Shown in pieces: positions 9,362-19,248 of a stretch of DNA of 34,485 nt; the first letter of the stretch is position 1, and every line of letters starts with the position of its first letter. A program made the translations under genes and the position numbers. Under the pieces are notes generated by a model, which was not told where the DNA came from, did no database searches, and was given only the letters and a program-made list of their open reading frames with translations. The stretch lies in the NCBI GenBank assembly GCA_013213825.1, contig JABSQA010000019.1, positions 1 to 34,485 on the forward strand, read 5' to 3'. Source of the DNA: Henriciella sp. Its GTDB lineage: Bacteria > Pseudomonadota > Alphaproteobacteria > Caulobacterales > Hyphomonadaceae.

Positions 9362-10503
9362 GGCGCGAGTCGCCCAGAAATATAGTCCGCCATCAGGCGC
9401 CCTTGAGCGGTCAGAATGAGGCGGTTTTCGTTTATATGTGCCAGGTCATTCCGCGCCAATTCGGCCACCAGTTTTGGGTCTGGCCCCTGGCCGAACAATG
9501 CTTCAAACCGCTGTAAATCCAAGCCGCTCACTGGGCGAAGGGCCATGGCAAGAAATTCTCTTGCAGTATCGAGTTGGGTGAGGGGCGTGTTGATCCCGCT
9601 TGTGGCATGGATATAGTCTTCTGGTCGTTTGGCGGCTTCGGTGGCGATGCGTTGGCCATTCATGGTCAGACGCCCATGTGCGCCAGGCCCGACGCCAACC
9701 CAGTCGCCACTGGCCCAGTAAATATGATTATGCTTGGATTCGAAGCGGGGCGCGCGCGCATGATTTGAGACTTCATAGGCGTTCAGGCCTTGGTCGGCGC
9801 AGATATATTGGGTCAATTCGTACAAATCGGCCTGATCATCATCTTCCATCGGGACCAATTCGCCCCTTGCCGCGCGTTTGCCGAAAGCTGTGCGCGATTC
9901 AATGGTCAGTTCATATAGTGAGAGATGCGGTGCGCCGAGACGGAGCATTTTGAGCAGCTCAGTTTCCCAGGCCGCAGGGGATTGGCCGGGCCGCGCATAA
10001 ATCGCGTCCAATGACAGGTTTTCGAAGACTGTTTGTGCCCGACTCACGGCGCGTTGAGCGCTTTCAGAGTCATGATCGCGCCCCAAAAAGCTCAGGGCCG
10101 CATCATCGAGCGATTGAACGCCAATTGAGAGTCGATTTATGCCTGCCGCAGACCAACCCGCCAAATCGCCACTCAAAATATCGTTGGGATTGGATTCCAG
10201 TGTGATTTCAACACCTTGCGCTATAGTGAACGCATCGTTTGATGCTTCTATTATACGCTCAATTTGATGCGGAGAGAGCAAGGATGGGGTTCCGCCGCCA
10301 AAAAAGATCGAGTTGAGTGGCGGGTGATCTGGCAGGCGCCCGCGATGAGCGTGAATGTCGGCAATAATCGCCGCCGCTAAGGGCTCAATATCGCGATCTT
10401 TGGCGGCATAGACATTAAAGTCGCAATAGGGGCAGATTCGCGCGCAATAGGGCCAGTGGATGTACAATCCGAACCCAAAGTCTGGCCCGACCGGGAGGCT
10501 CAA
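9355..10503 (-). CDS. hemW: Radical SAM HemW (oxygen-independent coproporphyrinogen III oxidase-like)
   Basis: LYIHWPYCARICPYCDFNVY (CxxxCxxC), FFGGGTPSLL, GVQSLDD; TTG start overlapping the rdgB TGA stop. Confidence 0.93.
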   Translation of the reverse strand: MSLPVGPDFGFGLYIHWPYCARICPYCDFNVYAAKDRDIEPLAAAIIADIHAHRGRLPDHPPLNSIFFGGGTPSLLSPHQIERIIEASNDAFTIAQGVEITLESNPNDILSGDLAGWSAAGINRLSIGVQSLDDAALSFLGRDHDSESAQRAVSRAQTVFENLSLDAIYARPGQSPAAWETELLKMLRLGAPHLSLYELTIESRTAFGKRAARGELVPMEDDDQADLYELTQYICADQGLNAYEVSNHARAPRFESKHNHIYWASGDWVGVGPGAHGRLTMNGQRIATEAAKRPEDYIHATSGINTPLTQLDTAREFLAMALRPVSGLDLQRFEALFGQGPDPKLVAELARNDLAHINENRLILTAQGRLMADYISGRLAPY

Positions 10504-11114
10504 AGCAGCGCTGCCTTGAGCTTTTCAAACGCAGCGGCCCGATGGCTCATCGCGTGTTTTTGGGCCGGTTCAAGCTCAGCAAACGTTACATCGAAGCCAG
10601 TTGGGACAAAAACCGGATCATATCCAAAGCCCATTTCTCCGCGCGGCGGCCATGTCAGCGTGCCCTCGACTTCGCCGCGAAACGTGACTTCATGCCCATC
10701 CGGCCAGGCCACGGCAAGACAGGATACGAATCGGGCGCTCCGATCCTTGGCGTCTATGGCTTGCAGCTCACGCTCGACTTTTTCCATGGCACGATAGAAA
10801 TCGCGCGGTTCGCCGGCCCAAATTGCGGTATGGACGCCGGGCATGCCGCCCAGGGCGGTTACTTCTAAGCCGCTATCGTCGGAAAGTGCAGGCGCCCCTG
10901 TCGCTTGCGCCGCCGCGCGGGCCTTGATCAGCGCATTTCCCTCAAATGTGAGCTCGGTTTCTTCAGCTTCCTCGAGGTTTAACTCACCCGCGGAGATGAC
11001 TTGAAAACCAATTGGCTCAAAAAGATCTTTGAGTTCAACCACTTTGCCTTTGTTGTGTGTAGCGGCGACCAATCGGCCCGGTATAAGCTTCCGCGACATG
11101 CGCTGTGGCTCCAT
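10500..11114 (-). CDS. rdgB: RdgB/HAM1 non-canonical purine NTP pyrophosphatase (start may be 11099)
   Basis: LVAATHNKGKVVELKDL, TFEGNALIKARAAA, ALSDDSGLEVTALGGMPGVHTA, GEMGFGYDPVFVPTG, HRAAAFEKL. Confidence 0.95.
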   Translation of the reverse strand: MEPQRMSRKLIPGRLVAATHNKGKVVELKDLFEPIGFQVISAGELNLEEAEETELTFEGNALIKARAAAQATGAPALSDDSGLEVTALGGMPGVHTAIWAGEPRDFYRAMEKVERELQAIDAKDRSARFVSCLAVAWPDGHEVTFRGEVEGTLTWPPRGEMGFGYDPVFVPTGFDVTFAELEPAQKHAMSHRAAAFEKLKAALL

Positions 11115-11214
11115 TCTTGCTTTTTCGACGAATGACCTTATCGTTTAACGGTAAGTTCGTGACTTTGTGCTATGTGACAAACGTAGCGAAACGATAGAAG
11201 GATGACGTCAACGC

Positions 11215-11745
11215 ATGTCAGGCACTCGCAAGAATTCAATGGCGGCGGTTCTGTCAACCGTTGTGACCGTGATTTTCTGGCTCGCAATCGTGCTTGGCAC
11301 GTTTTTATTCATCATCCTCGGAATCGGTCTGATTGGCAGTTTGAATGGCGGCGAAGTCGATTTGCCGCTGATCGAAGCGCGCGCCGATGGCGTGCCGGTG
11401 GGCCGTCTCGTTGCAGCATTGGTCGGATTGGTCGTATTTGCGCCCGGTATCGCCTATGTCTGTTCTCAGCTGCGGCGCATTCTGTCGACCCTGGCAGAAG
11501 GTGACCCGTTTGTCCCTGAAAATGCACCACGACTGACCCGGATCTCAATCGCCATTGCGTTGATTGAGGCCATCAGAATGGGATCCGTCTTAATACTCGC
11601 CGCAACAGTCGACCTTGGTGAAGGCTATGTTGCAAACATCAATATCAATCTCGCGGTTTGGGGAGCAGTTGTTGTGCTGCTCATCCTCGCGCAAGTCTTC
11701 AAAGAAGGCACACGCCTTCGCGAAGAAGAGAAGATGACAATTTAG
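11215..11745 (+). CDS. DUF2975-like multi-pass membrane protein
   Basis: Four hydrophobic segments; RILSTLAEGDPFVPENAPRL-type loop; followed by a YozG-like HTH gene, a known pairing. Confidence 0.8.
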   Translation: MSGTRKNSMAAVLSTVVTVIFWLAIVLGTFLFIILGIGLIGSLNGGEVDLPLIEARADGVPVGRLVAALVGLVVFAPGIAYVCSQLRRILSTLAEGDPFVPENAPRLTRISIAIALIEAIRMGSVLILAATVDLGEGYVANININLAVWGAVVVLLILAQVFKEGTRLREEEKMTI

Positions 11746-11757
11746 GAGGGCCATACG

Positions 11758-11991
11758 ATGTCTATTCGAGTGACCCTTGATCGGGTTTTATTGGAAAAAA
11801 GAATGTCTCTGACGGAATTGTCAGAGCGGGTTGGCGTCACATTGGCCAATCTCTCCATTCTCAAAACGGGAAAGGCGAAGGCCGTGCGCTTTTCCACGCT
11901 CGAGGCGCTGTGCCGCGAGCTCGATTGCCAGCCCGGCGATATTCTCGTGTTTGAAGACGGCCAAAGCGATTCACAAAGCGAAGCGGCTTAG
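11758..11991 (+). CDS. Small Cro/C1-family (YozG-like) HTH regulator
   Basis: MSIRVTLDRVLLEKRMSLTELSERVGVTLANLSILKTGKAKAVRFSTLEALCRELDCQPGDIL; GGAGG upstream. Confidence 0.9.
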   Translation: MSIRVTLDRVLLEKRMSLTELSERVGVTLANLSILKTGKAKAVRFSTLEALCRELDCQPGDILVFEDGQSDSQSEAA

Positions 11992-12470
11992 CTGAGCTGA
12001 TCCGCGACTCCCTGCAGCGCAAACTCTGCAAACAAATACATGTTTTCGATGCGGTCGCTGAGACCGGTTTCGAGGGTCTTCGCGACTTGTGTTTCTGCGC
12101 CGACAATTCCCACACAGACATGTCCGGCATCATCGCCATAACCATTGCCTGACGGTCCCGAGGCCCCGGTCTCACATAGCCCCCAATCGGCTCGCATCCG
12201 CTCGCGAATGGTGCCAGCCATGATTAGCGCATAAGGCTCTGTTGATGAGCGATGGCCTTGCAAATCTTCCTTGCGCATCCCCATCAAGCCTTTGAAAGCT
12301 GCTGGCGTATAGATGATACCGGCGCCGCGATAGAAACGTGACGCCCCTGGCACTGCGAGCAATGCAGCTGAGACTAAGCCACCCGCGGAAGATTCCCAAA
12401 CAGCAATCTTTTCGCCGCGGGCTTGCAGCTTGGTGCCGATCAGCTCAGCCAGGGGCAGCAACCGTTCCAT
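11988..12470 (-). CDS. CinA C-terminal-domain-like protein (nicotinamide-nucleotide amidase family, divergent)
   Basis: AVWESSAGGLVSAALLAVPGASRFYRGAGIIYT..., CETGASGPSGNGYGDDAGHVCVGI. Confidence 0.8.
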   Translation of the reverse strand: MERLLPLAELIGTKLQARGEKIAVWESSAGGLVSAALLAVPGASRFYRGAGIIYTPAAFKGLMGMRKEDLQGHRSSTEPYALIMAGTIRERMRADWGLCETGASGPSGNGYGDDAGHVCVGIVGAETQVAKTLETGLSDRIENMYLFAEFALQGVADQLS

Positions 12471-12473
12471 GAA

Positions 12474-13199
12474 TTAGCCCAATGCCGCTTTCTGCGCCGC
12501 GAAGAGCTCGTTACAGCCCTTTTCCGCAAGCGCCATCATTGTATCGACTTCGGTGCGTGTCATCGGGCGTTCCTCGCCTGTGCCTTGCAATTCGATCATA
12601 CCGCCATCGGAGCTCATCACGACATTCATGTCGGCTTGTCCGGCACTGTCTTCTGGATAATCCAAGTCGAGAACTGGAACGTCCTTATAGACGCCAACCG
12701 AAATCGCAGCGGCTTGTTTCAAGATCGGGTCACGGGTGATGATGCCTTCATCTTTCAGATAGCGGCAAGCCATCGCCAGGGCGACGAAACCGCCCGTGAT
12801 CGACGCTGTCCGTGTACCGCCATCCGCCTGGATCACATCGCAATCAATGGTGATCTGATTTTCCCCCAACGCTTCCAAATCGACGACGGAGCGTAAGGAC
12901 CGCCCGATCAGGCGTTGAATTTCTTGGGTGCGTCCCGATTGCTTGCCGGCGGCGGCTTCTCGGCGACCTCGTGTGTGGGTGGCGCGTGGCAACATACCAT
13001 ATTCGCCAGTGACCCAGCCGGTGCCGGTTCCGCGCATCCAGCCAGGCACTTTATCGGTCCAGCTGGCTGTGCAGAGCACATGCGTGTGCCCGAATTTGGC
13101 CAGGCACGAGCCTTCAGCATAACGGGTCACATTGGTTTCTAGGGAGATCTCTCGAAGCTGATCCGCGGCGCGACCAGATGGGCGAGCGAAGTCTGTCAT
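12474..13199 (-). CDS. rph: Ribonuclease PH
   Basis: [41 protein letters not shown]...[17 protein letters not shown]...[15 protein letters not shown]...[21 protein letters not shown]. Confidence 0.97.
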   Translation of the reverse strand: MTDFARPSGRAADQLREISLETNVTRYAEGSCLAKFGHTHVLCTASWTDKVPGWMRGTGTGWVTGEYGMLPRATHTRGRREAAAGKQSGRTQEIQRLIGRSLRSVVDLEALGENQITIDCDVIQADGGTRTASITGGFVALAMACRYLKDEGIITRDPILKQAAAISVGVYKDVPVLDLDYPEDSAGQADMNVVMSSDGGMIELQGTGEERPMTRTEVDTMMALAEKGCNELFAAQKAALG

Positions 13200-13310
13200 C
13201 TATATGTTTCTTTCTTAGCTTGAGCTGCTGGCCGCAAATTGCGGGTTTTGCGTCTTCTGTCTAGGCTCGCATTCGACTCGAGGGGACGCAAACAGGTGGA
13301 TATTGCAAAC

Positions 13311-13934
13311 ATGAAGGCCCGGGCGGAGCGCTCGAAGCGTCCGCCACGCAGCTTCGGCTATGAAGTCGCTCGGGTGTTTTTCTATGGCTTGTACCGCTTG
13401 ATGGGGTGGCGCGTTCTGGGTGAAGCGCCGCCGAATAAGAAGATGGTGATCATTGCAGCACCGCATGAAACCAATTGGGACCTGACACAGATGTTGGGCA
13501 TCGCGTTTTACTATCGTATCCCGGTCCGCTGGATGGGAAAGAAGAGCCTTGGCGAGGGGCCATTTGGGTGGTTGATGCGTTGGTGGGGCCTCTTACCCGT
13601 GGACCGCAAAGCAGCGTCCAATCTCGTCGACCAGGTGGTCGACGCTTATGACGCATCCGACGAAATGGTCTTGGTCATTGCCCCTGAAGGCACAAGACAA
13701 GACGTCAAAGCGTGGAAGACTGGCTTCTACAACATTGCCGCAGCCGCAAAAGTGCCGGTCGCCTTGGGTTTTATCGACTATGCCAATAAGTTTGGTGGCC
13801 TGGACGGGACCTTGGTGCCAAGCGGAGATTATGAGGCGGATATGGAGACCGTCGCCAAGTTCTACGCGGCGCGGGTGTCGCGCTTCAATCACCCTCTGAC
13901 CGGCGAAAGCATGGCTGGCGAAGAGTCAGATTAA
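13311..13934 (+). CDS. PlsC-like 1-acylglycerol-3-phosphate acyltransferase family protein
   Basis: HX4D motif PHETNWD; VIAPEGTRQD; LGFIDYANKFGG. Confidence 0.85.
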   Translation: MKARAERSKRPPRSFGYEVARVFFYGLYRLMGWRVLGEAPPNKKMVIIAAPHETNWDLTQMLGIAFYYRIPVRWMGKKSLGEGPFGWLMRWWGLLPVDRKAASNLVDQVVDAYDASDEMVLVIAPEGTRQDVKAWKTGFYNIAAAAKVPVALGFIDYANKFGGLDGTLVPSGDYEADMETVAKFYAARVSRFNHPLTGESMAGEESD

Positions 13935-14725
13935 CCGTCGGGCGTGGCGCGCTTATGGAGATCAGCAAACTTAGCCATCTCGTCTCGCACTTGTCGCGGC
14001 AGACGCGTTTCTGGCCCACTCGCCATGCCGGACCATAACACTTCCCCGGTCTCGGCCGATTCAGCATAGATCGACATAGACGGGTGCCCGTCCCAAAGAA
14101 TGAGTTTGCTGCTGATGACGACTTCTGCGTCTTGGTCGGAGGACACTTTAAACTGCTGAAACTTCGCAACCTCTACGGCGATCAGTTCGGTCACCGAGCG
14201 GGATAAGGGAAGGTACTGATCATCACCGGTCTCATTCACAGTTGTGCTCACGAGGATTGAGGTTCGATTGACGGACGCAGTCGAGGAGCTGGTGGTCGAC
14301 CACCAGACCATCAATAGCGCGACGGATGCAGCAAGTGCGACCCACCGCCAGTGTCTGTTCGGTTTGTCTGCGCGGTCTAGAGCAGCCGGTTCCACGACTT
14401 GTGGCTCTGCAGCGCGCGTCACGTCTGCGATTAATCGATAGCCGCGCTTCGGCAGAGTTTCCAAAATTGTTGGCGATTTCGGGTCATCATCGAACGCGCG
14501 ACGTAGGTCTGAAATCACCACTGCAACGCTGTTTGCACTCACGGTTCGCCCATTCCAGATTCGCTCCAAAATGTCTGATTGAGAAACAACGTCTCCGGGC
14601 GACTGCGCTAAGAGTTCAAGCAAGGCTGCGGCCCGGTTCTCCAATCGCCGGGTTTCTTCGCCATTGGCGATTGTGCCCGTGTCCGGCGAGAACACCCATT
14701 TATCAATATTGATCGTCGTAGACAT
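13931..14725 (-). CDS. ToxR/CadC-type membrane-anchored winged-helix regulator
   Basis: OmpR-type wHTH (LLELLAQSPGDVVSQSDILERIWNGRTVSANSVAVVISDLRRAFDDDPKSPTILETLPKRGYRLIADV), TM WRWVALAASVALLMVWW, periplasmic C-domain. Confidence 0.87.
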   Translation of the reverse strand: MSTTINIDKWVFSPDTGTIANGEETRRLENRAAALLELLAQSPGDVVSQSDILERIWNGRTVSANSVAVVISDLRRAFDDDPKSPTILETLPKRGYRLIADVTRAAEPQVVEPAALDRADKPNRHWRWVALAASVALLMVWWSTTSSSTASVNRTSILVSTTVNETGDDQYLPLSRSVTELIAVEVAKFQQFKVSSDQDAEVVISSKLILWDGHPSMSIYAESAETGEVLWSGMASGPETRLPRQVRDEMAKFADLHKRATPDG

Positions 14726-14853
14726 CTGATTTTCCTATGTAAATCAGCCGGAGCCCGCGACCGATTCTCATGCCTGTAGCTTCTTCAGACTTTCTTTAAT
14801 TGCCATATTTGGTCGCTCGGAACACCACGGAGGTCAAGATAGGAGACCGCTAC

Positions 14854-15987
14854 GTGTTCACATCAAAACTGAAATTCATATTCGCCACTGCTGCTACTAC
14901 TTTTAGCCTAACCCATGCCCCCGCCTCGGCGGAGGATTTGGTCTTAGACGGGCAGACTTGGCAGGCTGAATCCATAGAGGGCAGTGCAGCGCAAATTGAG
15001 TCTTATCTGGGGCGCGATGCGCTCTTCCTTCGTCGCAATGTTGCGGTCCTAGAGGGGGCTGAGTTTGGCGATATGGTGATTGAGTATGATTATGCCTCCA
15101 CCCACGCATCTGGGTTTATCGGGGTGAATTTCCGGGCCGACTCGAACACCGCAAACCTCGAACAATTCTATACCCGCCCACATCAAACCGGACAGCCTGC
15201 TGCGACCCAATATATGGTGATGACCAATGGCGCCGCGACCTGGCAATTGCACGCTGGACCGAATGAAGCTGTCGCAACGGATCTGCCGCCTGAAACCTGG
15301 ATTAAAGTACGCATCGTCGCGATTGGCGACCAAGCCGATATTTTCGTCGGCGATATGACACGCCCGCTCATCCATGTCCCCGACCTGCGCAGTGTGAGCA
15401 AGTCGGGTCAGGTCGCGCTCTATGCCTCTGACCGTCCTTGGATGCGCGAGACCGGAGCGTATTTCTCTAACATTTCGGTTCGCGCGGCCTCGTCCGAAGA
15501 CGCGATTATCGGGACGCCCGCCGAGACAGACGCTCAGCCCGCGGGTTTGATTGAAACATTCGAGGTCTCCGTACCATTCGCGGAAGCCGACATTGCGGAG
15601 GCGTATACGCTGCCTGCGCTTGACGTATTGGACACGGCCTGGACCAGTCTGGACGTTGAGAATGATGGCGTCGCCAACATTGCGCGCACAACTCCACTGC
15701 AAGATGGCAACAATACTGCTCTGGTCAGGTTCACTGTGTCATCAGAAGAGGGTGGCGCGCGCATGCTCTCTTTTGGTTATTCGGACCGGGTGAGATTGTT
15801 TGTGGATGGGAAGCTGGTCTATTCCGGCAACGCTCAATGGCGCGCACGTGACCATCGTTTCTTGGGCACTGTCGCATTGGTCGATCAAATTGCCCTTCAC
15901 CTGGCCCCAGGTGAGACAGAGATTGTTGCTGCGGTGTCTGAGTCCTTCGGCGGTTGGGGATTTAAGGCCGCACTGTCGGACGAATAG
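14854..15987 (+). CDS. Secreted protein with DUF1080/laminin-G-like N-terminal domain
   Basis: GTG at 14854 after AGGAGA; signal peptide (KLKFIFATAATTFSLTHAPASAED); beta-rich FIGVNFRADSN...WIKVRIVAIGDQADIFVGD...GQVALYAS. Confidence 0.7.
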   Translation: MFTSKLKFIFATAATTFSLTHAPASAEDLVLDGQTWQAESIEGSAAQIESYLGRDALFLRRNVAVLEGAEFGDMVIEYDYASTHASGFIGVNFRADSNTANLEQFYTRPHQTGQPAATQYMVMTNGAATWQLHAGPNEAVATDLPPETWIKVRIVAIGDQADIFVGDMTRPLIHVPDLRSVSKSGQVALYASDRPWMRETGAYFSNISVRAASSEDAIIGTPAETDAQPAGLIETFEVSVPFAEADIAEAYTLPALDVLDTAWTSLDVENDGVANIARTTPLQDGNNTALVRFTVSSEEGGARMLSFGYSDRVRLFVDGKLVYSGNAQWRARDHRFLGTVALVDQIALHLAPGETEIVAAVSESFGGWGFKAALSDE

Positions 15988-15999
15988 TCTGAACCGCCC

Positions 16000-17007
16000 T
16001 CACGCCAAGGCCTCGAACGAATAGCATTCGGTTGTCACGGAAGCTTGTCCTCGAGCATTATAGCGAGGTCCTGAAATGGCCTCTGGCGCGAAATGGGCGT
16101 CAAGCTTGGCGACTTGGTCCGGGCTAAGATCGACCGTCAGAGCGCCAAAATTGTCTTCCAGATGTGCGATATCCTTCGTGCCCGGGATCGCCACGACTTC
16201 CTCGCCTTTGGCCAAGGTCCACGCGATCGCCAATTGAGGCAAGGTGCAGCCCAGCGTGTCCGCCATTTCGCGCGCCATGGGCAAGAGTTTCTGATTCTCC
16301 GAAAAATGAGGCTCGGCCAGCCTTGGGAAAAAGCCGCGGCGCATATCGCCTTCCCAATATTTCGCGGGATCCAGCGGGACCTGCGAAAACATACCGCGTC
16401 CGACCGGAGAGAAGGCGACCAGTGTTGTGCCCAGCTCGCGACAGGCCTCCATCACGGCGATCTCCGGATTGCGGACGATGAGGGAATATTCGGATTGCAT
16501 CGCCACGATGGGATGAACGGCATGCGCCTGACGTAACATGTCGGCAGACATTTCGGACAGGCCAATGGTTTTGATTTTTCCCTCTGCGACCAGGTCCGCT
16601 AAAGCGCCCACCGAATCTTCTAGCGGTACGTTCGGGTCAGGGCGGTGCATATAATAGAGGTCGATCACGTCCGTCTGTAAGCGGTCCAAGCTGGCTTCAC
16701 ATTGGGCTTTAATCGTCTCCGGTCGGGCATCGAGAATTCGTTTGCCATTCTCGAAGCCGAGCACGCATTTGCTGGCCAAAACAAACTCATCGCGGCGGTG
16801 CTTTAGAAACTTGCCAATTCGCCGTTCGCTTTCACCGACCCCGTAAATCGTGGCGGTGTCGAGGAAATTATAACCTAAATCTAATGCGCGATTGAGCAGC
16901 GTCTCTGACTCGGCTTCCGAGATGGGTTCATTATAGGCGTGCATCATATTCATACAGCCAAGACCAACGGGATTGATTGAGAAAGGGCCGAGTGGTCGTG
17001 ATGTCAT
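16000..17007 (-). CDS. Aldo/keto reductase
   Basis: NFLDTATIYGVGESERRIGKFLKHRRDEFVLASKC, DVIDLYYMHRPDPNVPLEDSVGAL, VAIPGTKDIAHLEDN. Confidence 0.95.
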   Translation of the reverse strand: MTSRPLGPFSINPVGLGCMNMMHAYNEPISEAESETLLNRALDLGYNFLDTATIYGVGESERRIGKFLKHRRDEFVLASKCVLGFENGKRILDARPETIKAQCEASLDRLQTDVIDLYYMHRPDPNVPLEDSVGALADLVAEGKIKTIGLSEMSADMLRQAHAVHPIVAMQSEYSLIVRNPEIAVMEACRELGTTLVAFSPVGRGMFSQVPLDPAKYWEGDMRRGFFPRLAEPHFSENQKLLPMAREMADTLGCTLPQLAIAWTLAKGEEVVAIPGTKDIAHLEDNFGALTVDLSPDQVAKLDAHFAPEAISGPRYNARGQASVTTECYSFEALA

Positions 17008-17170
17008 AGCGTGTTTCCGGACTGTGTTGCGAGGATTGTCGATTATGATGATCGGCACGCGGCCGTTAATCAATAACTTCCCTCGCGGCGATTTGCGCGC
17101 TTTCATTCAATTGCTAAGACCACATGGATGCCCACCGCTTTTATTGGGGGCTCGGAACAAGGACACTGCG

Positions 17171-17788
17171 ATGATTGATCTGTATACGTGGACCACGCCA
17201 AATGGTCGCAAAATCTCAATTGCCCTCGAAGAGATGGGGTTGGACTATAATGTGCACCCGATTGATATCGGCAAGGATGAGCAATTCTCGCCAAACTTTC
17301 TCGCCATCAGCCCAAACAATAAAATCCCTGCCATCGTCGATCATGATCACGGCGTGAGCGTGTTCGAATCGGGTGCGATCCTGATCCATCTGGCTGAAAA
17401 AACCGGTCAGTTTTTGCCGAAAGCGCCGAATGACCGCGCGAAAGTGTTGGAGTGGTTATCCTGGCAAATGGCCGGATTTGGACCCATGCTGGGCCAGCTC
17501 AATCACTTCATGAACCGCGCGGACGAGAAATTGCCACTCGCCATCCAGCGTTTCTTTGATGAATCAGTTCGGCTCTACAAAGTCTTGGATAAACAGCTGG
17601 CCGGGCATGAATATGTTGCCGGTGCCTATTCGATCGCCGATATGGCGATTTATCCCTGGTCCGTGGTTGCTTTGGGGCCAATCCAAGGTGGCAGTGGCGA
17701 AAGCTTCGAGCATGTTGCGGCGTGGCATGAGCGCATGGCGGCTCGACCAGCAGTCGCAGCAGGCATGAAGATCCCCGCGACGAGCTAG
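17171..17788 (+). CDS. Glutathione S-transferase (YfcG/YghU-like)
   Basis: MIDLYTWTTPNGRKISIALEEMGLDYNVHPIDIGKDEQFSPNFLAISPNNKIPAI; SIADMAIYPW. Confidence 0.93.
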   Translation: MIDLYTWTTPNGRKISIALEEMGLDYNVHPIDIGKDEQFSPNFLAISPNNKIPAIVDHDHGVSVFESGAILIHLAEKTGQFLPKAPNDRAKVLEWLSWQMAGFGPMLGQLNHFMNRADEKLPLAIQRFFDESVRLYKVLDKQLAGHEYVAGAYSIADMAIYPWSVVALGPIQGGSGESFEHVAAWHERMAARPAVAAGMKIPATS

Positions 17789-19248
17789 GCAGACTCCTCA
17801 AGCTGATCGATTTGTTCAAAATAGGCTTTCAAGTCCCGCTTAATCTCAGGGGCCAAAATGTAGAGACCGATAAGGTTCGGAATAGCCATGACGAAGATCA
17901 AAGCGTCCGCGAAATCGAGAATGGCTTCCAGCTTGATGGCGGCGCCAATGATGATGAAGACGCAGAAAATCATGCTGAACGCAAACTCTTTGCCGCGGCC
18001 TTCACCGAACACATAGGTCCAGGCTTTGGTGCCATAATAGGCCCAAGCCAACATGGTGGAGAAGGCAAAGAGCAGAGCAGCAATTGAAAGCGGAACAGGC
18101 GACCAGGAAATCTTGCTTTGGAAGGCCGCTGTGGTGAGCTCAATGCCTTGCAACTCGCTCCCCATGAATGATTCCGGCGGAAATGTCGTAACGATGACCA
18201 ATCCCGTGAGCGTGCAAATCACGACCGTGTCTATGAAGGGTTCGAGCAAGCCGACAAAGCCTTCGCTGATCGGGCGTTCCGTGGCCACCGCTGAGTGCGC
18301 AATAGCGGCTGAACCGATACCAGCCTCATTTGAAAACGCGGCGCGTTGAAAGCCGATAATCATGATCCCCAAGACCCCGCCCGCCGCGCCGGAAGGCGTA
18401 AATGCCCCGGTCACAATCGAAGCCACAGCGCCTGGTAGATTGGCGGCATTCATAATAACGACGACAAGCGCGCCGATGACATAAATTAAGACCATGAAGG
18501 GCACGAGCCGAGACGTGACGCTGGCAATCGACTTGATTCCGCCCAAAATGATCAAAGCAACCAAAGCAGCGAGGACAATCCCGACCATCCATCCATTGCC
18601 TTGCAAGGGACCGGTCTCGCCGCCTGTGACTTGCAAGAGTTGGACATAAGCTTGGTTCGACTGGAACATATTGCCGATGCCAAGGCAGCCAATGATGATG
18701 GCAATCGCATAGAAAAGACCGAGAAACTTTCCGAGTGATGGCAAGCCTCGTCCCGCCAACCCGGCCCGCAAATAATACATGGGTCCGCCGGACACAGATC
18801 CATCTGCATTGACTTGGCGATACTTCACGCCAAGCGTGCACTCGACGAATTTGGTTGCCATGCCGACCAGACCGGCCAACATCAGCCAGAAGATCGCGCC
18901 GGGTCCCCCAATCGAAACCGTAATAGCAACCCCGGCAATATTGCCGATGCCGACGGTGCCGGACACTGCGGCGGTGAGCGCCTGAAAGTGCGTGATTTCG
19001 CCTTCACTATTGGGATTGGCATATTTACCGCGCACCACATTCACGGCGTGCCCAAAGCCACGAATATTGATGAAGCCAAGATAGACGGTGAAAAAGATTG
19101 CGCCAAAGATCAACCAGCACACGATGAGCGGCACATCAGATCCCGCGATCGGGACGGTGTAAAATATGAAGCTGGAGATGGCGTCAGTCGCGGGTTGAAC
19201 AAATTGGTTGATAAGATCGTCCAAGCTCTGCGTATCTGCCATGTTCAT
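17785..19248 (-). CDS. Alanine/sodium symporter (AGCS family)
   Basis: GTVGIGNIAGVAITVSIGGPGAIFWLMLAGLVGMATKFVECTLGVKYR...GGPMYYLRAGL...FSNEAGIGSAAIAH...AWAYYGTKAWTYVFGEG. Confidence 0.95.
   Translation of the reverse strand: MNMADTQSLDDLINQFVQPATDAISSFIFYTVPIAGSDVPLIVCWLIFGAIFFTVYLGFINIRGFGHAVNVVRGKYANPNSEGEITHFQALTAAVSGTVGIGNIAGVAITVSIGGPGAIFWLMLAGLVGMATKFVECTLGVKYRQVNADGSVSGGPMYYLRAGLAGRGLPSLGKFLGLFYAIAIIIGCLGIGNMFQSNQAYVQLLQVTGGETGPLQGNGWMVGIVLAALVALIILGGIKSIASVTSRLVPFMVLIYVIGALVVVIMNAANLPGAVASIVTGAFTPSGAAGGVLGIMIIGFQRAAFSNEAGIGSAAIAHSAVATERPISEGFVGLLEPFIDTVVICTLTGLVIVTTFPPESFMGSELQGIELTTAAFQSKISWSPVPLSIAALLFAFSTMLAWAYYGTKAWTYVFGEGRGKEFAFSMIFCVFIIIGAAIKLEAILDFADALIFVMAIPNLIGLYILAPEIKRDLKAYFEQIDQLEESA

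Noticed and set aside
14702-14713. Palindrome ATCAATATTGAT in the regulator's N-terminal codons
   Set aside because: Perfect 12-bp palindromes are expected several times by chance in 34 kb, and this one is coding.
15049-15702. 217-aa minus-strand ORF inside the DUF1080-like gene
   Set aside because: Low-complexity, Arg-rich translation with no domain; the plus-strand ORF has an SD, a signal peptide and a sensible sequence.
16973-17170. N-terminal extension of the GST ORF
   Set aside because: Overlaps the aldo/keto reductase start on the other strand; canonical GST start MIDLYTWTTPNGRK is at 17171.
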